From NCBI GenBank assembly GCA_964023275.1, contig OZ029914.1, positions 13,870,341 through 13,934,340 on the forward strand: a stretch of 64,000 nt of DNA, given 5' to 3'. Shown one piece after another: positions 33,201 to 47,100 of this stretch. Origin of the DNA: Norana najaformis. Taxonomy: Eukaryota; Annelida; Clitellata; Crassiclitellata; Hormogastridae. The notes beneath the pieces are model-generated. The model ran no database searches. It was not told the origin of the DNA and saw only the letters and a program-made list of their open reading frames with translations. The first letter of the stretch is position 1, and each line of letters opens with the position of its first letter. The translations under genes were made by a program, and so were the position numbers.

Positions 33201-35107
33201 GCTGCCCATTTAAGTATTTAAGTACAATATTTAGTGTTGCTGTGTAGATTCAGGCATTGGGGAATACACCATCTTCATTCTTTCTTCTCTTCCCTTATTC
33301 CTTCATCATCTGCTTTCCCTAATCTGGTGACATTCCAGGATGCTATATACCTTACCTAGACTAATCAGCTCACCTGGATGGCTTACCTCTAGACCGACTG
33401 ACTCTGCTACATTTATAGACTCACCTGGATTAAAAAATTCATCTTGAGTAGAAGACTCACCTGGATTAAAAGATTCAACTTGAGTAGAAGACTCACCTGG
33501 TTTAAAGCATTCACCTTGAGTAGAAGACTCACCTGGATTAAAGGATTTACCTTGAGTAGCAGACTCACATGGATTAAAAGATTCACCTTGAGTAGAAGAC
33601 TCACATGGATTAAAAGATTCATCCCGAGTAGAAGACTCACGTGGATTAAAAGATTCACCCCGAGTAGAAGACTCACCTGGATTTCTCCCCTGCTGCTGAT
33701 TGCAACGAAGATGCATCCTCTTGGATGCCAACTGACATTTGAAGGAATCTGACAAATTACAACACCATAACTGGAATTTAGTTTAAATTTACTCAATTCA
33801 GTTACTAGGTAGGGGAACATAATGGGGTGTTATGCAACATGGTGGCCTATTCAGTAGCAAGCTGGGTGTGTGATCCAACGATTGTGGGTACAAGCCTGCT
33901 GAGTGGTCTATGTGTAATGACCCTTGACAAACACAGACTCATCTCGTGCCTCAGGTTCAGATTTACTGATACAGAGCAAGTAATAAATGCAAGAAATAAA
34001 TTTATTCATTTATAATAAATGCAAGAAATAAATTTATTATTTTTATCATAATAAATGCAATAAATAAATGTATACTGCTTCCTAGAACTACAAGCACTAA
34101 AAACGATCTAAATAAATTAGCCCAATGAACCAGTCACTATAAGAAGAAGTAGTTGTACTGCTAAAGAAAAGGCTCGACAGTTAAAGACGTGGTTACCAAA
34201 GCACACTTGGCCGATTGTGTCATCTTGCGATAGGAGTCATAAAGCACAATGGAGCCATCGTTACAGCCAAGCACCACGCGGTCTTCAGTTGCACATCGGT
34301 CAGTGCATGTGATTCTGTCTAAAAGCAAACAGAAAAGCAGAAAATGCTCAACATTTCTAAAATTTTCCACAAAGAATAGATGGTTTCCAACAAAACTTCT
34401 CAAACTCTTAAAAAGAAATGACTTCTTAATTTCATAAATTCTCTAAACAGAACAGAGGTTAACATTTTCAAGAAAATATCTTAAACTTTACAAAATTTAA
34501 AGACCATTTATACTGCACAATATACAAACTACACACCCTCATTTGCAATGGAAATAAACTTAAATGGTGACATACAAACTACGAAGACAAAGATTTCATC
34601 CAAATAGAAAAGATTTTTCTGCATTTTTATTCCACCAACACATTCTTTATGTCAACAAAAGCCCCAGTTGAGGCGGCCCTCACCCTGAAGTGGAATAGAA
34701 ACGGCAGACAACCTCTGCAGCTACAAACAAAATAAAAAATACCTTACCACATTACCATCAGAGTAATTGTACTCGTAATCGTAAGAGCACATTTATATAG
34801 CACCTCTTCAAGGAAACTCATCAGAGGTGAACCTGACCTGACAAAATAAGACCACGACCAAACAGATTGGCCTCCAACTGCGGCCAAACTAGAGGCAGGG
34901 AAACTCGTTGCAGGATGCATGACAGCCGGTTACAAAAAGGAAGGCCAACCACGGCAAAGCTACCACGTTGCACTGTGGAAGCACGGCACGGAGTAGGGTT
35001 TTTGAAACAAATAGAGCAGCAGTTGCTGCAGTCAACGAAGCAAAATATTACAATAGTCCCTCCAGATGACCCAGAACAACTAAAGAAAACAACGTATATA
35101 GAACACT

Positions 35108-35167
<60 letters not shown>

Positions 35168-38100
35168 ACATGTCACGGTCGAGCAGAGTTGAGAGTCAGA
35201 GGAGTGTCAACTTAACGCGGGAACGAGACGACCTCTGGCGGCGTTTTTAGAGTTTGAGACAGAACGGTTGCTGTCTTCGGTCTGTTAAGACGTTTTGGTT
35301 TTGGTTTTGGTTCATGGGAACCGTTGTGTTGTGTTGGGTCTATGAGACCTTTTAAGACGTCTTGTTGTGGCACCTTCTCGTTTGTTGAAGTCGTCTTTTG
35401 TTGTGTGACGACGTTTGACCCCTCATGGAGGTTTGAATTGTGTTTTCTGTAAATATCTTCTGTAAATCTTGTATATAGAAACAAAATACTTTTAACCTAA
35501 TTATGATGTTTTTGTTCCTTTAAAAGTTCCCTAGGCTTTTAAATGTAACAAATGGGGGCCCGTCCTAATATTTGTGCATAAAGGATAAAAAAATATTAAT
35601 TTTGTATCGTAAAGTAACTAACTTGTAGCCACTTTTTCTAAATTGGGGTCGAGCTATGGCAACGCCGGTCGCCCAAAAGCCGTTAACAGTTGATGTGGTG
35701 TTAGAGATGTCGGCCGATGAGTTGAGAGAAGAGTTGGAAAGTATGGGCCATGAAAGTAAAGGCTTGACTAAACTGCAAATGCAAAAAGCCCTGATTAAAC
35801 TTCTTTCGCCTAAGAAAGTAGATACAGGAGAATGGCGGGTGAAAATTAAGCAGCTGGAAATTAAGGCACAGCAGGAGTCCGAAGAAGCAGGGCGAAAGAG
35901 AGTTAAAGAGGACCAAGAATTTCAGTTAGCTAAACTCCGCTTAGAGATGGAAGCTGCCGAGAGAAAGTTTCAGGTAGAGCTGGCGGAAAGAAAGCTTCAA
36001 ATGGAGCTGGAAGCTAAACTCCGGTTAGAAGCAGAGGAGAAGAAACGAGTTGTAGAAGCTGAAGACAGAAGGCTAAAAGCTGAGGCGGAAGCTGAAGACA
36101 GAAGGCTAAAAGCTGAGGCTGAAGCTAGAAAGGCTGAGGCAGAGGAAAGAAAGTTACAGTTGGAAGAAAGGAAATTATTGGCTGAAATGGAAGACAAACA
36201 GAGACAATACGATTTAGAACTGAGACGTTTGGAGGGCACGGAAACAGAAACTGGCCGGGTCCGAGAAACTGATACATTTAAGATAGCGTCTGCAGTAAAA
36301 TTGGTTCCGAGGTTTGAGGAGCATGATATTGAACATTATCTCCTGTCTTTTGAGAAAGCCATGACGATACATAACTTCCCTAAGATGAAATGGACGGCTT
36401 TACTGCATACTCAATTAACTGGAAAGGCCCAAAAAGTTTTTTCCGAACTGTCCATAGATGAGTGTAAGGACTACGACATATTAAAGCAAGCGCTCCTTAC
36501 TGCTTATTCCAGAGTCCCGGAGTATTACAGAAAAAGGTTTCGGTCGATGGTTAAGGGCAACATGGAAACATACTCTAATTTTGCATTTAGGCTTATGCTA
36601 CCATTTCAGCGTTGGTTGGAAGGTGAGGAAGCATTAGATAACCTAGATAAGGTTTTAGAAGTGTTTAAGCTGGAACAGTTTGTTACTTGCTTACCAAACG
36701 AATTGTACAGGTGGATAATTGACAAAAAGCCGAAAACCTTAATGGAGGCCGCAAAATTGGCAGACGAGTACGCTGTTTTGTACAAGCCCTTCCCTGCTGA
36801 GAAAGTCATGGACTCTCGGTATCGGGACACCCAAAAATTTTCAATGTTTGGGTCAAAAGTGCAATCACAAAATAAGGAGGCGGGAAATCAATTTTCTTTT
36901 GGTCAAAATGGGAAAAATAAACGTGACTTTGGGGCTCAAATTCGTTGCTATTATTGTAAAGAACTGGGTCATGTTATTTCTTCTTGCTTAAAGCTGAAAT
37001 TAAAAAACCAGGCAAAAGAGGAGCAAACTGACCCCAGACCAGTGGAATTGGTCACGGAGCTTAAAACGACCCAGAAAGGATTGTCGGCTTTCGGTCACGA
37101 ATGTACGGTTGACGCGCGATATTTGCCGTTCTGTTCCAATGGTATTTTATGTTCTTCTGAGGGTAAGCAACGTAATGTTGTATTACTCCGAGATTCAGGT
37201 GCTCTTCAGAGCCTCGTAAGTAAAGAATTGTTAGATTCATCTGAGTACTGTGATACAGGTGAAAATCGGCTAATTAAAGGAATCACAGGGGCTACCTTAC
37301 AAGTCCCATTGGTTGAAGTTCAGGTGCGAAGCGATTTTGGTGCGGGTAAAATGCTCTGTGGGCTAATTGAACAGCTACCTACCGGCATTCATATCCTAAT
37401 CGGTAATGATCTTGGGGTAGCTGACACACCTCTTGACGTCGGAATTACGACAAGGGCCCAGGCTCGGTCTGAAATTGACAATTTTAATAGTCGGGATAAA
37501 GGGATTGTCAGTACTCAGATGCAAACTTCAGAGTCGGATGATTTAATGTTGGATAAATTGTTCGAGGAATCTCAGACTAATGTGGCCCCCATCAACAACA
37601 TAGTTTCCCGTCAGGAGTTGATTAGGTTGCAAATGTCTGATAATGAATTACAACCCTTGTTTAAACTTGTTGTAACTGAAGACAGCCAACGTTCGGAGCG
37701 GAATTTTTACTCCGTTGAAAAGGGGTTACTTGTGCGACATTGGAGGGATCGTTTTACTCCGGATGGGTTGGGTTTCACTCAAATTGTGGTGCCATCTCAA
37801 TTGAGGGGAAAATTACTGTATGTTGCACATGATATTCCGTCGAGTGGTCATTTGGGTACTCAAAAGACTTTAGATCGTTTGATGAGACATTTTTGGTGGC
37901 CTGGAATTTTTCAATCCGTAAAGAATTACTGTCGTACTTGTGACATTTGTTAAAGATTGGGTAAGGGACAGAAAGTGGTTCGTGCCCCTTTGATAAACTT
38001 ACCAGTTATTCATGAGGCATTTGTAAGGTTAGCTTTGGATGTAGTCGGGCCACTGACAGTATGCGATAGATCCAGAAATAGATTTATATTGACTGTTATC

Positions 38101-41063
38101 GATATGGCTACTCATTATCCGATGGCTTATCCGTTAAGGAATCATACTGCTTTGGATGTAGCCAAAGCCTTGATTAATGTGTTTACTACTTTCGGATTTC
38201 CTCAAGAAATTCTGTCGGATTGTGGAACTGATTTCATGTCTGATCTAATGCAGATATTTCTGAATGAATGTCAAATTGTACATATTAAAACCAGTCCTTA
38301 TCATCCTCAAACGAATGGCTTATGTGAAAGGTTTCATCGCACTCTTAAGGATATGCTTAAGGCAATTGCTGAGGATTTCCCTGGATCATGGGATGAAATT
38401 TTACCGTGGGTGCTTTTTGCATATCGCGAAGTTCCCGTTCAGGGTCTGGGGTTCTCTGCATTTGATCTTCTTTTTGGTAGAAATGTAAAAGGACCTTTGG
38501 ATTTAATTAAGTCTAGTTGGTTGCATGAAGATGTGTTAGATACTGAATCTAAATCCAATTTGATTGATTTTGTCTTGGATTTGCGTGAAAGGATTCGTAC
38601 ATCGGTGAGCTTGGCTAATAGCAATGAACTAGTTGCTCATTCTAAATCAAAGGAATGGTACGATAAGCATGCTAAGGTGGTCACTTTTCAGCCAGGTGAG
38701 CAGGTGTTGTTGTTGTTACCTTTAATTGGGAAGCCCTTGCAGGCTAAGTACTGTGGACCTTATACTGTACTGGAACAATTAGGACCTGTTGATTACTTGA
38801 TTGCTACACCTGATAGACGTAAATCTAAGCGTGTTTGTCATGTCAATTTAATGAAACGTTTTAATGCTCGTGATACGAATGTACTAGGCTTAAATGTTGT
38901 CTCTTATGTTAATGAGGACAATGTCAAAAGTTGTCGTATAAACATTGAGGTTGCAGATCTTGTATCAACTTCTCATTTGGATTCTATACAAAGCAACGAA
39001 CTACTTAATTTGTTGCAGAAGTTTAAACTTGTTTTCAGTGATACACCGGGTAAAACTGATTTAATAGTGCATCACATTGAGCTGGTTCCTGGAGCTCGTC
39101 CTGTTCGTCAAAATCCGTACCGGTTACACCCTGAGAAGCTGGAAAAGGTGGATCGGGAAATTGAGGAACTCATAAAGTTGGGTATTGTTGAGGAGTCTGT
39201 AAGTCCTTGGGCTGCTCCTATTGTGATTGCCCAGAAATCGGATGGGTCAGGACGGTTGTGCACTGATTTTCGTAAATTGAATTCGGTTACTGTACCTGAT
39301 TCTTTTCCCATGCCCAGAGTTGAGGCATTGCTTGATAAAGTTGGAAATGCAAAATTCTTAACGAAATTAGATATGACAAAGGGGTATTGGCAGATTCCCT
39401 TGGATAAGGAATCTGTTCCCCTGACTGGTTTTGTAACACCTCACGGTCATTTTCAATGGAAATATATGGCTTTTGGATTGCGAAATGCACCAGCGACATT
39501 TTCTCGAGTGGTTAGGAAATTGTTTCATAAGTTTGAATCATTTTGTGATGCGTATATGGATGACCTAATTATTTTTAGTCGTTCTTGGCCTGAACATCTT
39601 GATCATATTCGACAGGTGCTACAGAGAATTTCTGATGCTAAGTTAACGTTGAACTTGAAAAAATGTGTTTTTGCGAATGCTGAATTGGACTTCTTGGGGC
39701 ATCATATTGGGTTGAATGCGATTCAGCCTCGAACTCAGAAGGTCGAAGTTCTTTTGAATTTCCCTCGGCCTACAAATAAAAAGCAGGTTCAATCCTTCTT
39801 AGGTTTGGCAGGATATTATAGACGATACTTGCCACACTATTCCGAAATAACACTTGCTTTGACTAAATTGTTGAAAAAGGGTCAGCCTTTTCATTGGTTG
39901 CCTGAGGCTGAGAAAGCATTTGTGGATCTGAAATCCAGATTAGCTTCTCGTCCAATCTTACGCCCACCTGATTTTGATTTACCGTTTTGTGTGGCGGTTG
40001 ATGCTTCACAATGTTGTGTGGGAGGCTGTTTATTTCAGGTTGTGGAGGACGTCGAGCATCCGGTCTGTTATCTCAGCCGTAAGTTGAAGTTGCACGAACG
40101 CCGATACTCCACGATCGAGAAGGAGGCGCTCGCTTTACTCTTGGCGGTGCGCGCCTTCAGTGTGTACTTCGGGTCGGCGCCTGTAACGGTCTATACAGAC
40201 CACAGCCCGTTACAGTTCCTTAACAGAATGGCCAACTCAAACCAAAAACTACTCAGATGGAGTCTTGAGTTGGAACAGTACTCACTGGACATTAAACACC
40301 GTCCGGGAAAGTTTAACCTTTTGCCTGACATTCTAAGTCGTCCTTCCGATGCCCATATATTATAAGTTCTTGTCGGACTGCCCTGATGAACGACTTTTTC
40401 GTTCGTTATCTGTCATTTGTTCAATTCAAAATTTTAACTCTTATTGTCACACACTGTTATTCGATATTTTTGTACTAAGAGTTAGGACTGATTCTTCAGT
40501 GTTCTTGTATCGTTCAAAATATTTTCAGATGTATAGTTAAGGTATATTTAAGGTTTATAGCATTTTGTTGTCGGTCACCTTACGGGTGCCCTCTCTTTTT
40601 GGTCGGGGGATGTGTTACATGTCACGGTCGAGCAGAGTTGAGAGTCAGAGGAGTGTCAACTTAACGCGGGAACGAGACGACCTCTGGCGGCGTTTTTAGA
40701 GTTTGAGACAGAACGGTTGCTGTCTTCGGTCTGTTAAGACGTTTTGGTTTTGGTTTTGGTTCATGGGAACCGTTGTGTTGTGTTGGGTCTATGAGACCTT
40801 TTAAGACGTCTTGTTGTGGCACCTTCTCGTTTGTTGAAGTCGTCTTTTGTTGTGTGACGACGTTTGACCCCTCATGGAGGTTTGAATTGTGTTTTCTGTA
40901 AATATCTTCTGTAAATCTTGTATATAGAAACAAAATACTTTTAACCTAATTATGATGTTTTTGTTCCTTTAAAAGTTCCCTAGGCTTTTAAATGTAACAA
41001 TATATATATATATATATATAGTCAGTGTTCTATATATATATATATATATAGTCAGTGTTCTAT

Positions 41064-41118
<55 letters not shown>

Positions 41119-44100
41119 CTTTCAAACTGTCACCAGTAAGGTATCATTGATTCGTTTACATAGTGTCCTTAAGGAAACTATCACAATGTTACTGGAGAAA
41201 ACAATCTGCTAAGAATTACTGATTCATTTGCTACAATTAAAGATAAGAGCTTTAGTACCTCAATACCCACCCTTTTCCAACAAACCGTACTTTTCAACTC
41301 ATCTTATTAATATTAAATATAAAATATATAAATGTCTGACTAGTAGGATTAAGGTTACAATAATAACCCGAAATATAATCACCTTATTTCTCCCAACTGT
41401 AGAAAAGTCTGTTTGATAAAGATAACGTCTAACAATAAAATCAAACCGTAACAAGCAAAGCATCAAATCAGTTCATTCACTAAGTCTAAGTAGGCCTGTA
41501 AGCAGAGTGCGCAGCTGTTATACAGCAGTCATGTAAGTGCCTCAGTCAAAAGATCCTCAGACCCAGTGGGTGATAACTTTCTGGTCATGCCAGTTACCTT
41601 TTTCTGATCACATTCATAAACACAGATGTAGACAGTGAATTCGTTTGAAGATGTGGCTGCCTGCTCAACTGTGTGAATCTGCTGTGACTGGATCTGGCTG
41701 GACAACCAAAACAAAGACTCTCAGTTCCAATGTTTACTATACCTACATACATTTGCTATAGCGAATGACATGCAAGTTAGGTTACCACTGACACTAATAC
41801 TCTGAATATGCCTAAGCAACACGCAAATAAAACATCCACATGCAATGGAAGTATATACTGTAAGGTTAACTAGCAGATCTTATAAACTGCAAGTTACCAC
41901 ACCTGACTGGAAATAAATGCCATTGCCAAGCACATTGCCACACATGAACTGCAGAACATATCATAGCTAAGTTTACAAATACCCCAATATCTACTATATC
42001 TGAACTGTACAAAGACATCCAAAGGTATCATTCCTGAACTTATGAAAACACCTGAACACTAAATAATTATGACGATGACATACCTGAACTGAACAGACAC
42101 CAGGTCACCTGCAGTCCTTGCATAGCAAACAGTTTCTGGCCTAAAACTGAAACAAGACAACTGAGCATGAATTCAAGTGTCCACAACACATCCTACATAA
42201 ATTGCAATTGTAATCCCGAGATTTCTACAACGCCCAATGAAAGCCACGTCACGGGGATCAGCTTATTCACAGGTGCTCAGTCAAAATAAAATCGATAGGC
42301 AAAAAGGGTTCGGTTCCAGCTCAAGATCCAAATCAGGCAGACAGACAGCGTGGCAGCTACGGTGAGCGATGTTTGGGACTGGAGCGGAAAGAGGGATAAG
42401 AGGAAGAAGGGGAGTCATATATCCCATCTATCATCATCTTGTCTCTAAATATCCTATCTATCATCATCCTGTCTCTAAATATCCTATCTATCATCATCCT
42501 GTCTTCAAGCATCACAACTCCTAGCATAGGCCACTTGTCAGATGGCTTTTATAACAGTGTGCAGCAAGTTTGACACCAATTCTTTTGAAAAATTCACAAA
42601 AGGTGCTACATAAATTCCAACAATACATAAATAAATGGAAATAGATGAGAACATTGACGGCAAAGATATATAATAAACAAATTTATGCAGGAATGAATTC
42701 AGACACTTAAAATAGCACCTTTTAAGTCCCTTAGAAAAAAGCACTGCCTATGCTAGCCTAGTTAACAGCTGACACCATATTCAGTGCTTACTAAACTACT
42801 TGTTATGTCTCTGCATTTACAAGTGACACCAACTCAACCACCAACACGATGACAAGTATTTACTGCCTTTCTTGGTAAGTTTCCTGAAGGCGCTTTATAA
42901 AAAGCCAGATACAAACACACATACAGTCAGTTACGTGACTCACCTGCCCACCGACAGCAAGACGAGATTGGCCTTTTCTCGGTCACCTGTGACAGGTGTC
43001 CACGGCATCACCTCCACCTGACCGAATGACCACCAGCAGATCACCTGCCAATTCCAAACACACTGCTTATCCACCATATCCTAGCTTCTGGTTTCTCTGA
43101 CCTATCGGAATTCGACCCGGCTTCTCCAACAGATTATGATTTTGGATTGCGATTCTGACTTGAAGCATTGAATGATGACTTGGGCATTATGATAACGGCG
43201 CTATAGAAGTCATTAGATTAGATTCACAACTAAAGACTACCCTCTGAAGAAATAATAAACTGCCAAAAAAAATTAATATTTATTTACTTTAAGGTAAGTC
43301 AAAGCAACAGCTCAATATCGGTCATTTTGCACATCTAATCTAATCTAACAACTTCTATAGCACTGCTATCATAATGTCCAAGGCAAGACATCTGTCACCA
43401 ATACAGTGAAGACTCAATAACATGTGATCCTTTTACCTCCAGCAACACTTGACACGTGGTAATTATATTGACCCAACGGCAACAGATGTCACATGCAGTA
43501 ATTGTTAGTAGATGGTCTGAAATAAGCTAGATACATAGTATGAACCAACTACATGTAGGAATATTTATTTGTTTAGCACACTTATTATGGGCTCATGGCA
43601 GTAAATCTGATTGCGTAGACTAGTACATGGAAAAAATTTATCCTGGGTCGTTATACACAGTCTATTCAGCAGGCTCAAATCCACAACTGTTGGCTTACAG
43701 ATCCAGTGTGCTACAGAATACCATACAATTAAATATAAAAGGCCACTGCTATACTCATTTAAAAGCAGAAAATAAGCAGAAGACTTCCTACATAAATATT
43801 AGACAACACTCCTAGAGAGTATACATATCCTCTCACCAAACTCTGCTGCTGGTTAACGACTAATTTTCTGTCTAGTTTTCTAGCAGAGGGACCAGGAATG
43901 TCGACAGTTATGACCTGCAAATTACCAAAATTTCTCAGCAAAGCAACAGAAACCAACACATACTTGAAGTGAGACATAAGTACATGAGGACATTCCTCAC
44001 TGTCGGTCTTTGGTACCTCACTCAAGGAACACTTACATAATGTAAGTGTGTTATAATAATTATATAGTATGTAGTAAAGCTCCCATGTCCCAGATGGAAA

Positions 44101-47100
44101 GTATAGGAGGTGCTCATTTCCCACTCTTCGGCCCATGAGCCAACAATAGATGAATCCAAAGGTCCTGGACACGGGGCCAGTGCATTTCAGGACTTGCTGT
44201 TTCCTTCCTAGCATAAGCCGTTATGCTGCTTGGCAATCGTAATCGTAAATTTGTAAAGTGCCGCTTCAAGGTAACCTCATCAGTGGCGCTCCCGGCCCAT
44301 CATCCCAGAACTGGAGAATAATACGGTCTTCAAGCGCTTAGGGAAGAGGGTGGAGGAGAGGGAGAGAAGCGCCCATCGAAGGTCAACAGGTAAGACATTC
44401 CAAGAGCTAGGGCCAACAATAGCAAAGCTGCTGCGCTGAGTGGTGGCAGGTCGAGCTAGAGGGACAACGAGATCACCCTGAGCCAATGAACGCAGTGGTC
44501 TGCGGCCCGGAATGGAAGAAAGGGGGATGCAGAGTTCCCTTACATACAGCGGAGCAGCGCCAACAAGACAGTTTCACACAAGGGTCAAGAGTTTGAAGAG
44601 AATAAGCTCTCATATTGGAAGCCAGTGCAGTTGTTCCAGCATAGATGAAGAAATGTGGCCGAACTTAGGAATGCCACCAATCAAGCGAGCCACAGCATTC
44701 AAGAGAGACTGGAGTTGTGCAGTGTAGGAGGATCCAAGGCCTACGAAGACGGCATTGCAACAGAGGCAAGCACGTGCAAAGAAATTGTCCAGGGTTGTTA
44801 TACAGAGTCAACACACCAACCAAACATTATGATGAACCCCTGAATCAGATGCCATTAAAGATGACAGCTTACAGATATCAAAACATTATAAATCATGAGC
44901 CAGTCCACAAAGATGTAGACTTAATGAAAAGTCATTCTAGAAATAGACAGGACAGCCATGATCTGAGAAGGCCGAAGAGCACAATATTAAAACTACAAGA
45001 CTTATGGCTCGTACTTTTATTCAGTATTTCTCAACAAAAAAACTTATGAAGTACATTATTAATACAGTTGTTGTAGCAAACAAAATTTCAAAAAAGCCTA
45101 GTTCCTTAATCACAACAAATGTTCCTTTAAAATGTTTGCTCAAACGTTCCCTACATATCAAACAGCTACTCAGCAACAATTCCTGTCATTTAGAAATGAA
45201 ACACTAGAAACTGATTATGGCAGCAGGGTGACAGACAGCATTAGTTGTATCCTATATACATTAAGCCAACCAAGAAATCAAATCAAAGATCATACCCGTG
45301 GGTCAAGCGATGATAATTTATCGATTTTTTTGCCCGGCTGTGGCTGCTTCAGGAAGGTAACATAGTCAACCTTTGCTCTGTCTGAATAAGCGAGGATCAT
45401 GTAGGCATTTGACAGAATCACTGCCAAGGAATAAAAACAAAAAAACAAACACAAATATGAAATTAAAGAAAACTCCAATCAATGAACTATGTTGTATGTT
45501 AGTCCCCATCTACATCAAATAAACAATTAATTTAATTTAACCATTTTTAACCATATAATTACTAATAATGTGCAAACCACTGTACACTATTGTACTTATA
45601 AAATCACGCAAAATATTTTCATTCCTTTTGTCGTTGTCCAACAGTACAATCACTGTTATTATCACAGCCATCCTCTTTGCTCATCACAGTAAAGTTATCA
45701 TAATTGTAATAAAACAAATTATATAGCACCTTAAGAAGCAAGCTACTTCTAGGGTGCTTTACAAAGTCAACTGTCAGAAGAAGTGCTAAATGTCTTCAAC
45801 TTGCACACAGCATTACAACGCCATTCATTCCAGGTCAAATTTGCAGACCTCATTAAAGTCAAGGACAGCTAGTTCCAAACACCTTTCTTGCTACTGCAAT
45901 AACCAGTATCATCAGCATCATCCCTGATGAGGCCCTGTCATCATAATCAAATGATCACCACATCATTATCCCTTGACCTTATAACCTCAGATGGTGTCCA
46001 GTGGAATTTTCATAGCTGACGTTTACGTGTAAACTTTAAACTGCAAAGAGCTGATGGCCTGACCTGCCGAAGCATTTTCCGCTGACAGTTTGTTCACAAG
46101 AGATTTGTCGATGTGGAGACAATCAACATCTCCAGTAAATGTTGAAACAGTGCATGTCACCACTGTCCCATTGTTCAGATAAACCTGAAGAAAAACAATG
46201 AAAATCCAGGCAGTTATGTTTCTTGGTTCAAGAAAAAAACGTTTCAAAGCAGGATGCCTGAGATGTGTTTAGGATAGCACCATGTGAATACCCAGATCCA
46301 CATAAATACCCAGATCCACATGAATACCCAGATCCACATAAATACCCAGATCCACATAAATACCCAGATCCACATAAATACCCAGATCCACATGAATACC
46401 CAGATCCACATAAATACCCAGATCCACATGAATACCCAGATCCACATAAATACCCAGATCCACATGAATACCCAGATCCACATAAATACCCAGATCCACA
46501 TGAATACCCAGATCCACATAAATACCCAGATCCACATAAATACCCAGATCCACATGAATACCCAGATCCACATGAATGCCCAGATCCACATGAATACCCA
46601 GATCCACATAAATACCCAGATCCACATGAATACCCAGATCCACACAAATACCCAGATCCACATGAATACCCAGATCCACATAAATACCCAGATCCACATG
46701 AATACCCAGATCCACATAAATACCCAGATCCACATAAATACCCAGATCCACATAAATACCCAGATCCACATGAATACCCAGATCCACATGAATACCCAGA
46801 TCCACATGAATACCCAGATCCACATAAATACCCAGATCCACATGAATACCCAGATCCACATAAATACCCAGATCCACATGAATACCCAGATCCACACAAA
46901 TACCCAGATCCACATGAATACCCAGATCCACATAAATACCCAGATCCACATAAATACCCAGATCCACATGAATACCCAGATCCACATAAATACCCAGATC
47001 CACATGAATACCCAGATCCACAAGAATACCCAGATCCATCCACATAAATACCCAGATCCACATGAATACCCAGATCCACAAGAATACCCAGATCCACATA

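Larger units (their letters stand above)
35164..40999 (+). mobile_element. Ty3/gypsy LTR element, Gmr1-like, nearly whole
   Basis: A 5.8-kb element bounded by two direct 387-bp LTRs that look identical, so the insertion is very recent. LTRs begin TG and end CA. Gag (with a coiled-coil N-terminus and a CYYCKELGHVISSC knuckle) and protease come first, then integrase (zinc-binding part, catalytic core with HPQTNGLCERFH), then reverse transcriptase (YMDDL) and RNase H last. Integrase ahead of reverse transcriptase is the Gmr1-like order, unlike most Ty3/gypsy elements. The coding region looks almost intact, with about one break. No envelope-like gene was seen. A purine-rich tract precedes the 3' LTR and a TGG-starting primer-site candidate follows the 5' LTR. 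It lies antisense in WDPCP intron 9; the target duplication is hidden in the TA repeat. Confidence 0.93.

Noticed and set aside
33306-33755. 149-codon minus-strand ORF with FNPGESSTQGES repeats and the plus-strand LTWIKRFTLSRR repeats
   Set aside because: Other-frame readings of the 36-bp donor array. The only frame with biological context is the exon 12 frame.
35212-35484. 90-codon minus-strand ORF, present again at 40661-40933
   Set aside because: It lies wholly in the LTRs and is duplicated only because the LTRs are. No known domain.
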